A DNA stretch of 5,500 nt from Candidatus Altarchaeum sp. (GTDB lineage: Archaea; Altiarchaeota; Altiarchaeia; Altiarchaeales; Altiarchaeaceae). The notes beneath the pieces are model-generated. The model saw only the letters and a list, made by a program, of their open reading frames with translations, ran no database searches and was not told the origin of the DNA. Shown in pieces: positions 1 through 5,072 of the stretch (positions within the stretch are counted from its first letter, which is position 1; each line of letters begins with the position of its first letter). The stretch is from NCBI GenBank assembly GCA_018260755.1, contig JAGTWP010000076.1:1-5500 (forward strand), given 5' to 3'. The translations under genes were made by a program, and so were the position numbers.

Positions 1-125
1 ATATATCCTTTGTACTTTGAAGCAATCAAAATTGTTTATAGTGAATCTATCAGCATTTTACACCTAATATATAATTCATTGGTATGCTTTTTAATAGCGT
101 AAAAAGTCAGCAGATTGATTATAAT
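1..125. other. 3' flank of the PsbP-like gene; direct repeat
   Basis: No gene is visible here. The 13-nt sequence TATAATTCATTGG occurs at 70-82 and again at 120-132, where it overlaps the last codons of the gene ending at 126. This suggests a small local duplication. On the minus strand a short T5 run (about 97-103) follows the gene and could act as a weak U-tract terminator, but there is no hairpin. Confidence 0.35.
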
Positions 126-902
126 TCATTGGCCATCAATAAATTTGAAGGTATTTATGCTGTGATTAAACTCATTAATGCTTAAATTGAAATATTTGGT
201 TAAGGATGTATAAGAAAGAGAATAAAAATACTCTCCTTTTTTAGCGATTATATTTATCTGTTTTAAACTATCGTTGCCATATGGGTGAGTGGATACTATT
301 TTTTCAGCTAATATGCCTCCAAGCGTTGTATTTTCGTAGGATATTTCCTTTATTTCTCTTCTTTTTGCAATTTCAAGACCTATCTTATGAATTGTTTGAT
401 TTGCATCAGATGGAAGCACATTGACACTAACAATATTAAACCAAGCACTTGTGTTTTTTTTGCCCCTAAATGCTATTCCGTTGTTGTACTTAAGGATTGT
501 CCATTCCATTGGAATTTCTACGGAAAAATTTAATAAATGGTTAGGATATAACAAATGGTTTGGAGAATAATTCGGAATAAAGCAGATTGTATAATTGCAT
601 GTAAGATTTCCCGTACATCCGCAATCTTCACAACAAGTTTCTTCGTTTTCATTATTTTCACGATTGCAGATGCCGTCACCACAGTATCCTTTACTTATAA
701 TTTCTTGATACTTGGAGGTATTGTTTTTATCCTGTAAGAAATTTAATGTATTTGACAAATTACTTACATTTTCTTTAGCATTTAACTTACTTTTTATATT
801 CTCCTGCAAGTTATTTGTATTTAAAAATAGAATAACTGCACCTATTGCTCCAATTAATACTAAAAATACTCCTATCTTTAATATAGATTTATGGTTTTTC
901 AT
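126..902 (-). CDS. P: membrane-anchored protein with a Cys-rich CGDGIC motif and a PsbP-like domain
   Basis: The 258-residue product is predicted to be exported and held by an N-terminal membrane segment (residues 8-28, after a short KNHK-type positive end). A low-complexity Asn/Lys linker (30-70) follows. Next is a Cys cluster, CGDGICNRENN...CCEDCGC (74-96), with further Cys at 102 and 107. The motif is of the CGDGxCN...E..C..DCG type that recurs in archaeal surface proteins. Residues about 122-256 look like a PsbP-type fold: FSVEIPMEW at its start, a central LGGILAEK, then GEYFYSLSY and a closing FNHSINTFKFID. PsbP-like is my pattern-level assignment. About a dozen N-x-S/T sites suit an extracellular glycoprotein. 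The start overlaps the end of the upstream L1 gene by 14 nt, so the two are probably co-transcribed and translationally coupled. The ligand or role is unknown. Confidence 0.82.
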   Translation of the reverse strand: MKNHKSILKIGVFLVLIGAIGAVILFLNTNNLQENIKSKLNAKENVSNLSNTLNFLQDKNNTSKYQEIISKGYCGDGICNRENNENEETCCEDCGCTGNLTCNYTICFIPNYSPNHLLYPNHLLNFSVEIPMEWTILKYNNGIAFRGKKNTSAWFNIVSVNVLPSDANQTIHKIGLEIAKRREIKEISYENTTLGGILAEKIVSTHPYGNDSLKQINIIAKKGEYFYSLSYTSLTKYFNLSINEFNHSINTFKFIDGQ

Positions 903-1782
903 AGTTTTTCAATTCAATCATTTCGGTTAAAACACCATCTTCTCTTTTCTCCATCTTTATAAGTATCCTCTTCTTAATATCTATCCAATAAGTAATAATC
1001 TCCCCAGAAATTTGTTTTCCTTCACTATACACGGTTTCGGTCTTAGAAATACTTATAACCTTAAAACAATCTATTCCATTTATTTTTTCAATATCTGCTA
1101 CTGTCCACTCCTGTTCATTTATCAATATGCCTGACCCATCCTTTTCGAAACCTGAGATATTAGATTTTTCGAGCCATTTTACTCCTTTATCTATATATAA
1201 CATCCACTTTGCAAACATTCCTTTCAAAACTGGACAAGTATGTTGTATATTCACTTCAAGTACTTCCCCATTTTCTTCATTTACGCCAATTATATCTCCT
1301 TCGAATATACCTGGGGGTTCACCCCTTATTTTTTTCCACACACCATTTTCACCTTTTTTTAAAATATACAAATAAACAGAAACTTCTTGTGATTTTAAGA
1401 TGTAGTAATTACTCTTATTTATTACATCTATTTTCATTACCTCTATGGTAGTATTATACTCCATTGGAACTTGGATGTTATTTTCATCACCTGGCATTTC
1501 CTCCCACCAATGATAAAAATATTTCTCACCTATTTTGAATTGTGGATCTGCTGTTCTATTAAGTTCTCTAAAAGTGGAATAATATGTTTCCCCTTGTTTA
1601 GTAGTATTTTCAATGTATACTGGTTCAACATATACATGGCTAAAATTTGTGATATTTTCATCACCTATTTTTTGTTTATTATTTTTATCATTGTTGTAAT
1701 CCAAGACAATAAATCCTCCGATAATTACCAATACTATTACTCCTATAATTGCCCCTATGTATATAATATTTTTATGTGTCAT
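889..1782 (-). CDS. L1: membrane-anchored surface protein, paralogue of the lipoprotein at 3535-4467
   Basis: The 297-residue protein has an N-terminal membrane anchor (residues 7-27) and an outside domain (about 50-297). It is clearly related to L2. Shared blocks in order are YVEP/YIEP, TADPQFKIGEKYFYH / TAEPYQFKVGETYIYH, INKSNYYILKSQEVSV / INKSEYWILKAEQVNV, KWMLYIDKGVK / EWALYLNEDVK, EKINGIDCFKV / EKINNKDCFKV and a terminal YWID...IELK. The F-x-[IV]-G-E-x-Y-x-Y opening and the alternating beta pattern recall LolA/DUF3108-like half-barrel lipoprotein domains, but I do not firmly recognise the family. Unlike L2 there is no lipobox Cys, so a transmembrane anchor replaces the lipid. The ATG at 1782 has no Shine-Dalgarno and a TATA-like box about 23 bp upstream. 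It overlaps and precedes the PsbP-like gene, suggesting a two-gene unit. Confidence 0.85.
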   Translation of the reverse strand: MTHKNIIYIGAIIGVIVLVIIGGFIVLDYNNDKNNKQKIGDENITNFSHVYVEPVYIENTTKQGETYYSTFRELNRTADPQFKIGEKYFYHWWEEMPGDENNIQVPMEYNTTIEVMKIDVINKSNYYILKSQEVSVYLYILKKGENGVWKKIRGEPPGIFEGDIIGVNEENGEVLEVNIQHTCPVLKGMFAKWMLYIDKGVKWLEKSNISGFEKDGSGILINEQEWTVADIEKINGIDCFKVISISKTETVYSEGKQISGEIITYWIDIKKRILIKMEKREDGVLTEMIELKNYEKP

Positions 1783-1796
1783 TATTTATAATTGTT

Positions 1797-1812
1797 TATG
1801 TATTTATATTTT
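1797..1812 (-). promoter_or_regulatory. Probable TATA box for L1 (leaderless)
   Basis: The minus strand reads TATAAATA at 1801-1808, preceded by an A/T-rich AAAAA stretch. Its centre lies about 23 bp before the ATG at 1782. Archaeal transcription starts roughly 25 bp downstream of TATA, so the message would begin at or next to the start codon. This agrees with the missing ribosome binding site. The surrounding sequence is AT-rich, so the box could be chance. Confidence 0.35.
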
Positions 1813-1909
1813 TAAAAATTCATTTAGTTTTCTGATTTGTTAAGAGGTTAAAAAAGCATATTTTTTTGGAAAATCATATTTTTAAAATCAATATAATCCG
1901 GTTACCAAA

Positions 1910-2056
1910 AATTTGAAATTTCACCTCTCTGTTGCTCGGAGATTTTCAAAACTATGCGTTTTGAAAGTGCTTAATTGGGATATTTTCATCATTCTACAAA
2001 TGTTATTGTAGCAATCCTAATATTTACATACTCAAAACTAAATGGTTTTTTCGAGT
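1910..2056. other. Hairpin-rich intergenic stretch between S2 and L1
   Basis: The 395-bp gap between S2 and L1 (1783-2177) carries no convincing gene. It does carry several inverted repeats. TTTCAAAAC and GTTTTGAAA form a perfect 9-bp stem with a 5-nt loop (1944-1966). CTACAA and TTGTAG form a 6-bp stem with a 6-nt loop (1994-2011). ACTCAAAA and TTTTcGAGT form an 8-bp stem with one bulge (2030-2056). At 1921-1942, CACCTCTC...GGAGA (minus strand TCTCC...GAGAGGTGA) is a copy of the element also found near 2946-2998. A 23-codon minus-strand ORF starting MMKISQLSTF overlaps it but is probably incidental. It may be an untranslated region, a small RNA or a mobile-element remnant. Confidence 0.4.
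1913..1967 (-). repeat. Copy A of an SD-containing hairpin element
   Basis: On the minus strand this reads GTTTTGAAAATCTC, a 7-9 nt loop, then GAGAGGTGAAATTTCAAA. The same arrangement recurs at 2946-2998. GAGGTGA matches the archaeal anti-Shine-Dalgarno exactly, and the TCTC before the loop can pair with the GAGA, which would mask it. No good start codon follows in this copy. Confidence 0.35.
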
Positions 2057-2069
2057 AATATGTTTAATT

Positions 2070-2115
2070 TTAAAAAAATAAAAAAATAAAAAAAGAGTGG
2101 AATCTTATAGCACTC
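2070..2115 (-). terminator. Hairpin plus U-tract terminator after S2
   Basis: Reading the minus strand downstream of the S2 stop at 2178, GAGTG (2111-2115) pairs with CACTC (2095-2099) around an 11-nt loop. Directly after comes a long T-rich run (2094 down to 2072; T7-A-T7-A-T6 type). This is a clear transcription stop about 65 nt past the gene, so S2 and L1 are probably separate transcripts. Confidence 0.65.
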
Positions 2116-2177
2116 GCCTTTCAATCTATTTCTTAATCATCGTGTTTCTTATTATAGATACTATAAGCAAAGGTTAA

Positions 2178-2504
2178 TTAACAACACCACTTTTGTATGG
2201 TTGCAGAACTTGAATAAGATGTCACCCATAGTTGCTCAGCGTCGGCCCAACAATCTACACTACCTGTGCTGTAAGACCAACCATTGCCCATTTGTCCATT
2301 AGCATACCCATCATAGAAGCCACAGATATTTGATAAATAACACTTAGCAGTATTGCCATTACCATATACTGTTTTTTCACTTATGCCACCCCCTGCGTTT
2401 ATCTTGCAATGTGCCATTTCTGCTACCGCTACTGAACTTATCATCATCCCTATCATTGCTATTCCTACCAACATTACCAATATCCCTATTTTTAATTTAT
2501 CCAT
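2178..2504 (-). CDS. S2: small secreted Cys-containing protein
   Basis: The product has 108 residues: a signal peptide (1 to about 28; core GILVMLVGIAMIGMMISSV, likely cleavage after AVA) and a mature part of about 80 residues rich in Gly, Ser, Asn, Trp and Tyr. Six mature Cys (AHC, AKC, NIC, VDC and a terminal WCC) suggest up to three disulfides outside the cell. The leader is almost identical to that of S1 (4561-4899): 21 consecutive nucleotides match (2467-2487 and 4865-4885), while the mature parts hardly align. Gene-specific cargo behind a constant leader is typical of secreted effector or peptide families, but nothing here proves an activity. The ATG lies 3 nt after the stop of a 39-codon ORF and has no Shine-Dalgarno of its own, so coupling is possible. 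A terminator follows. Function unknown. Confidence 0.8.
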   Translation of the reverse strand: MDKLKIGILVMLVGIAMIGMMISSVAVAEMAHCKINAGGGISEKTVYGNGNTAKCYLSNICGFYDGYANGQMGNGWSYSTGSVDCWADAEQLWVTSYSSSATIQKWCC

Positions 2505-2507
2505 TGC

Positions 2508-2627
2508 TCATATTTTAAATTTTTCAATATTTGGCTTTACCCGCCACGGTGGCATTCGCCGCCACGCTGCCCTATTTGCCTCCTTCTCCGTCATCGGCCA
2601 TACATCCTTTTTCAGGATGCGTCTCAT
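2508..2627 (-). CDS. Small GC-rich ORF (39 aa) or structured leader upstream of S2
   Basis: An ATG-to-TGA reading frame encodes a very basic, Trp-rich peptide: it begins MRRILKKDVWPMTEKEANRA, continues AWRRMPPWRVKP and ends IEKFKI. The stop is 3 nt before the S2 start. By hand count the stretch 2531-2627 is about 57% GC (2541-2600 about 67%) in a window near 30%, and it uses CGC, CGG and CGA codons that its neighbours avoid. It also folds on the minus strand: GCATCC/GGATGT, GTGGC/GCCAC and TGGC/GCCA hairpins in series, with CGTGGCGG occurring twice. A foreign mini-gene, a leader peptide or a structured RNA are all possible. Its first 56 nt overlap the end of the 138-codon frame at 2572-2988. 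No equivalent precedes S1. Confidence 0.4.
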   Translation of the reverse strand: MRRILKKDVWPMTEKEANRAAWRRMPPWRVKPNIEKFKI

Positions 2628-2988
2628 CAGGTTTTAATGAGTGTAAAAAAGGTGATGAAAGCATAAAAGAAATTGTATTTGTATATTTTCTATTGACTTC
2701 TCGTTTTAGAGGTTTTGTATTAATTACTTTCCATCCTTTAGAAACAAAAAATTGTAAATAATTTATCGTCTTGTTATTAAAAGAGGGCTTTGTTGATCTT
2801 AACACTATGATGTTAGGATTTTTCTTTTCCACAATTCTTTTTATCATATCTAAATTGTGCTCGTCTCTTATCTTTATATTTACAATTGGTGCCCAAGTAT
2901 TTTCTTTTTGAGAATTAGAAATTCTTGCAATATCAATATTATTTTTGTTTTGGAATTCACCTCTCCTCAAATGAGATTTTGAAATCAT
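2572..2988 (-). CDS. M: small alpha/beta protein resembling the C-terminal half of a FkbM-type methyltransferase
   Basis: The frame has 138 codons. Residues about 34-112 alternate as strand IVNIKI, helix LDMIKRIVEKKNP, strand NIIVLRS, helix KTINYLQFFVSKGW, strand KVINTKPL and strand NTISFML. This is the order of the C-terminal half of a class I methyltransferase. The KI-x-I...NPxIIVLxS spacing recalls the FkbM family, but the acidic KID residue is absent and there is no SAM-binding N-terminal half. Catalysis is therefore unlikely and the label is weak. It aligns without gaps to psiM (5154-5417), where the relative begins with Met at the position of Trp32. Residues 1-31 here may therefore not be native. 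The last 20 or so residues run into the GC-rich 39-codon ORF and have a different composition, so the true end is doubtful. A TATA-like box lies at about 3056-3070. Confidence 0.55.
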   Translation of the reverse strand: MISKSHLRRGEFQNKNNIDIARISNSQKENTWAPIVNIKIRDEHNLDMIKRIVEKKNPNIIVLRSTKPSFNNKTINYLQFFVSKGWKVINTKPLKREVNRKYTNTISFMLSSPFLHSLKPDETHPEKGCMADDGEGGK

Positions 2989-2998
2989 TTTTGATAAG
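2946..2998 (-). repeat. Copy B of an SD-containing hairpin element
   Basis: The minus strand reads TTTCAAAATCTC, a 7-nt loop (ATTTGAG), then GAGAGGTGAATTCCAAA. This is closely similar to copy A at 1913-1967. It covers the ATG at 2988 and the first codons of the M frame. The strong GAGGTGA is inside the frame, about 10 codons after that ATG, so the frame may really start further in at a non-ATG codon, or the upstream part may be leader. Confidence 0.35.
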
Positions 2999-3055
2999 TT
3001 GAATTTTTATTCTCATATTACAGCAGCAATTAAAATTTGGATTATAAGTAATTAA

Positions 3056-3070
3056 GTTTTTATATAATTA
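3056..3070 (-). promoter_or_regulatory. TATA-like box upstream of M
   Basis: The minus strand reads TAATTATATAAAAAC, a good match to the methanogen TTTATATA-type box. It lies about 75 bp before the ATG at 2988, which would give a leader of about 45 nt ending in the SD-containing hairpin element. The region is AT-rich, so the match is only moderately specific. Confidence 0.35.
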
Positions 3071-3087
3071 AATAATAATTAAAACTA

Positions 3088-3107
3088 TAAATAAATAAAT
3101 AAATAAA
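3088..3107. repeat. TAAA x5 microsatellite
   Basis: Five perfect TAAA units lie in tandem, followed by AATGCTGGG. On the minus strand this is a T-rich tract that could help end transcription coming from L2. Confidence 0.7.
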
Positions 3108-3281
3108 ATGCTGGGTATAATTAATTAAATTTTACAATAAATAAATTAAATTGATATTATAAATAATTATAAAAATTTCTAAATAAATTGATGTTGAATA
3201 GAAGGTTATATGGACGGCCTATATGAACGAGCGGTCTGTTATTATAGTCAATCTGTTGATTTTTCTATATTTTATCTTCTA

Positions 3282-3380
3282 TTATTTTCTTCCAAATTTC
3301 TTAAATATTACAACTACAGCAATTATACCTATTCCGATTATTGCATATCCGAGCAATAAACATGTTGCAAAATAACTTTT
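3282..3380 (-). pseudogene. Relic of a surface protein C-terminus (membrane anchor)
   Basis: The minus strand encodes KSYFATCLLLGYAIIGIGII followed by AVVVIFKKFGRK and a stop. This is a hydrophobic segment of about 23 residues with a basic tail, like the C-terminal anchors of archaeal surface proteins. A stop codon precedes it directly (3381-3383) and there is no start, so it is only the 3' scrap of a lost gene. It may belong with the -1-frame segment that ends at 3422, 41 nt upstream on the minus strand. Confidence 0.4.
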
Positions 3381-3418
3381 TTACATTTAAATTTTATTAG
3401 TTTTCACCCGTAAAATTT

Positions 3419-3550
3419 TTAATTTGCAACAACTCTAGTTATTTCAAACACATCAAGGGCATTTTTTGTTTTTGTTTCATCCCCCTTATATTCTTTATCT
3501 TCTTTATTTTCATTATATTCTTTATCTTTAATTTTTAATACATCTTTTTT
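3419..3550 (-). other. -1-frame continuation of L2 behind an A AAA AAG heptamer
   Basis: Near the end of L2 the codons ATA AAA AAG ATG TAT TAA contain the canonical -1 slippery heptamer A_AAA_AAG (3544-3550). Slipping back one base would replace MY-stop with 41 more residues, DVLKIKDKEYNENKEDKEYK plus a tail ending NALDVFEITRVVAN, to the TAA at 3419-3421. The same heptamer is in L3, where the extension is only AVLKIKDK. No obvious stimulatory hairpin is seen, and the simpler view is a decayed fragment of another gene. Confidence 0.3.
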
Positions 3551-3564
3551 ATTTCTTTTAATTC
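3521..3564. repeat. 44-nt block shared by the 3' ends of L2 and L3
   Basis: The last codons, stop and first 18 or so downstream bases of L2 are repeated at 5428-5471 at the end of L3, with only two mismatches (CAT versus CGG at 3541-3543 / 5448-5450). Identity that continues past the stop codon points to a recent duplication or gene conversion. Confidence 0.7.
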
Positions 3565-4467
3565 TATTTCTACATCAAGAAGAAAACCTTTATCAGTACC
3601 TATATATCCTTGATATTTCATAACCATTCTTGTTTGTTTATCTATCCAATATATATTTTTTCTTAAGTATGTTCTTTGAGATATTTTATCATTTACCTCC
3701 ACAAATCCACAATTTGTACTCTCTAATACTTCAACCTTAAAACAATCTTTATTATTTATTTTTTCAGAGTCAAGAACAGATATTTCCATTCTATTTCCAC
3801 ATTCTTTTTTATCTTTTCCAATAGCGCCCTTTGATTCTTGCACAATTTTAACATCTTCGTTTAAGTACAATGCCCATTCTGGGGGTATTTCCACAAATGT
3901 CTCCACACACATCGAATTAAGATTATTGGCATTAAGGCTAAAACCATAAGATAAATTGTTTTTATAGACAGCTATTATGGATCCTCCAAAAGATACCGGA
4001 ATAGGTGTTCCATCACCGTTTTCTATTAAATATCCCTTTCTAAATTGTCCATTAGGTAAAGGAACATAACATTGTGGAGTAACATTAACTTGTTCCGCTT
4101 TTAAAATCCAATATTCGCTTTTGTTTATTCTTTCAGACCTATCCACATGAACAGGTATGTCTATTTCTACTGGCTCACATTGTGACTCTGTCCATCCAAC
4201 AAAGGTTGGATGTATATGATAAATATAAGTTTCGCCTACTTTAAATTGATATGGCTCTGCGGTTGGTTTAAGTCCCTTTAATGTGTTTATTGTCTCAGTC
4301 ATTTTTATCTCCCCTTCTAGAGGTTCAATATATGAATCGTCTGATGTGTTCAGTATTGTGCTTTGATTATTTTCAGAGCTCTTTTCTTTTGTTGGAGTAT
4401 TTTCATTTAAACATCCGCTGATAAATACAATCAATCCTATAATTAAAATTATAATTATTTTTTTCAT
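3535..4467 (-). CDS. L2: surface lipoprotein, paralogue of L1 and L3
   Basis: The 310-residue product has a lipoprotein signal peptide (KK, then IIIILIIGLIVF, lipobox ISGC with Cys19). An Asn/Ser/Thr/Lys linker (20-45) and an outside domain (about 46-310) follow. The domain shares with L1 the TAEPYQFKVGETYIYH opening, INKSEYWILKAEQVNV, EWALYLNEDVK, KINNKDCFKV and a closing YWID...IELKEIKK. This beta-rich pattern is reminiscent of LolA/DUF3108-like ligand-binding half-barrels, but the family is not firmly recognised. L2 has six further Cys (97, 133, 187, 223, 242, 253) that may form disulfides; only the DCF Cys is shared in position with L1. The ATG has no Shine-Dalgarno, and a TATA-like box sits about 28 bp before it. 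The gene follows S1 by 93 bp, across a U-tract. A slippery-type heptamer occurs just before its stop. Confidence 0.87.
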   Translation of the reverse strand: MKKIIIILIIGLIVFISGCLNENTPTKEKSSENNQSTILNTSDDSYIEPLEGEIKMTETINTLKGLKPTAEPYQFKVGETYIYHIHPTFVGWTESQCEPVEIDIPVHVDRSERINKSEYWILKAEQVNVTPQCYVPLPNGQFRKGYLIENGDGTPIPVSFGGSIIAVYKNNLSYGFSLNANNLNSMCVETFVEIPPEWALYLNEDVKIVQESKGAIGKDKKECGNRMEISVLDSEKINNKDCFKVEVLESTNCGFVEVNDKISQRTYLRKNIYWIDKQTRMVMKYQGYIGTDKGFLLDVEIELKEIKKMY

Positions 4468-4490
4468 ATTTGATTTTTAAAGTCGGTTAA

Positions 4491-4500
4491 TTTTTAAAGC
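4491..4500 (-). promoter_or_regulatory. TATA-like box for L2
   Basis: The minus strand reads GCTTTAAAAA with its centre about 28 bp before the ATG at 4467, so the message would start near the ATG. The same spacing is seen for L1, and neither gene has a ribosome binding site. The evidence is weak because of the base composition. Confidence 0.3.
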
Positions 4501-4511
4501 ATTTTTCTAAA

Positions 4512-4527
4512 TAAAAAATTAAAAAAA
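4512..4527 (-). terminator. U-tract terminator after S1
   Basis: About 35 nt past the S1 stop, the minus strand carries T7-AA-T6-A-TTT. Archaeal RNA polymerase can terminate on such tracts without a hairpin, and none is obvious. If it works, L2 is transcribed from its own promoter. Confidence 0.4.
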
Positions 4528-4560
4528 GTATTTTATGTCGGTCACTAAAATTTCATTAAT

Positions 4561-4899
4561 TCACATGCAACCTACTTTGGCATATACAAAGTTATATCCT
4601 CCTGAAGATGCTAATGCCTTGAAACTTTTTCCTGAAACACAACACATTCCGTAATTTGATGCTGACTGTTGATGTCCAGATCCATCTATTGCATTTGCAT
4701 TACCACTTCCTTCTGATCCTTGATTACAAGTCATAGTAACATAATATTGTGGAGAGAAGGTTAGTTGGCCAGTACAATGTGAAGTATTGGGATAATTTTG
4801 TGTGTGAACATATACATAATTAGCACCCACCGAACTCACTATCATCCCAAGGATTGCTATTACAACCAACATTACCAATATCCCTGTTTTTAAATCCAT
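4561..4899 (-). CDS. S1: small secreted Cys-containing protein
   Basis: The product has 112 residues: a signal peptide (1 to about 26; GILVMLVVIAILGMIVSSV, likely cleavage after VGA) and a mature part rich in Ser, Gly, Asn, Gln and Tyr. The mature part has five Cys (SHC, MTC, MCC and a terminal GCM). The leader matches S2 almost residue for residue. The bases just upstream of the ATG (AAAAATTTAAA-x-AT) are also shared. Beyond the leader only faint similarity remains. It is exported and probably disulfide-bonded; whether it is a toxin-like peptide, an adhesin or a matrix component cannot be told. A strong TATA box lies about 105 bp upstream, and a palindrome with direct repeats lies about 70 bp beyond that, so this gene looks regulated. 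L2 follows. Confidence 0.8.
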   Translation of the reverse strand: MDLKTGILVMLVVIAILGMIVSSVGANYVYVHTQNYPNTSHCTGQLTFSPQYYVTMTCNQGSEGSGNANAIDGSGHQQSASNYGMCCVSGKSFKALASSGGYNFVYAKVGCM

Positions 4900-4929
4900 T
4901 TTGTGTTTTATGTTTAAATTTTTTTATTT

Positions 4930-4980
4930 AATTTTCCCATTTCAGGGACCATTGTCATTCAGAGAATGCTTCTTGAATCT
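4930..4980 (-). other. Leader with hairpins upstream of S1
   Basis: Between the TATA box and S1 the minus strand holds a less AT-rich segment with GAATGC...GCATTC (6-bp stem, 15-nt loop) and TCCC...GGGA (4-bp stem) hairpins. Only very short frames (12-15 codons) are present, with no relative of the GC-rich 39-codon ORF that precedes S2. Confidence 0.3.
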
Positions 4981-4997
4981 ATGTGCATTCCTGTCAT

Positions 4998-5013
4998 TTT
5001 ATATATTATAAAT
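4998..5013 (-). promoter_or_regulatory. TATA box of the S1 promoter
   Basis: The minus strand reads TTTATAATATATAAAA, the best archaeal TATA-box match in the window. Transcription would start near 4975, giving S1 a leader of about 75 nt. The palindrome/direct-repeat cluster at 5073-5100 is upstream of it. Confidence 0.5.
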
Positions 5014-5072
5014 ATGATGAAAAAGCATAAATATTAGCAATGAAAAGCTTTTTACAAAGGCATGAAAAAGGT

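Larger units (their letters stand above)
2989..3534. other. Very AT-rich decayed stretch between L2 and M
   Basis: No intact gene is visible in these 546 bp. They hold a TAAA x5 microsatellite (3088-3107), a minus-strand TATA-like box (3056-3070), a possible HEPN-like scrap on the plus strand (about 3198-3290) and a minus-strand C-terminal membrane-anchor relic (3282-3380). There is also a -1-frame continuation of L2 (3419-3544). A 16-nt direct repeat TTATATTCTTTATCTT lies at 3486-3501 and 3513-3528. In the other cassette copy the equivalent gap is only 24 bp, so this looks like an insertion that is being eroded. Confidence 0.5.

Noticed and set aside
555-1791. Several plus-strand open frames of 60-106 codons opposite the P and L1 genes
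   Set aside because: They are antisense to two well-supported coding regions, have no start signals or recognisable features, and their composition is that of the complement of coding DNA.
1910-1990. CRISPR-like repeat or transposase scrap (minus-strand MMKISQLSTF...)
   Set aside because: Only two degenerate copies exist 1 kb apart, without regular spacing. The 23-codon frame shows no domain, so I keep it only as a hairpin element.
2531-2640. Hammerhead ribozyme, C/D box RNA or known riboswitch suggested by CTGATGAG and GGCCGATGA on the minus strand
   Set aside because: The required partner motifs and spacings are missing: no GAAA core with closing stems, a C-to-D' distance that is too short, and no match to the SAM or c-di-GMP consensus that I could align.
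2353-2761. Plus-strand frames of 76-94 codons across S2, the GC-rich island and M
   Set aside because: They overlap better-supported minus-strand genes, and their Pro/Ala-rich parts are only the complement of the GC-rich island.
3088-3107. CRISPR array or origin-type repeats in the AT-rich gap
   Set aside because: The repeats are only 4-bp TAAA units with no spacers, and no cas or replication gene is nearby.
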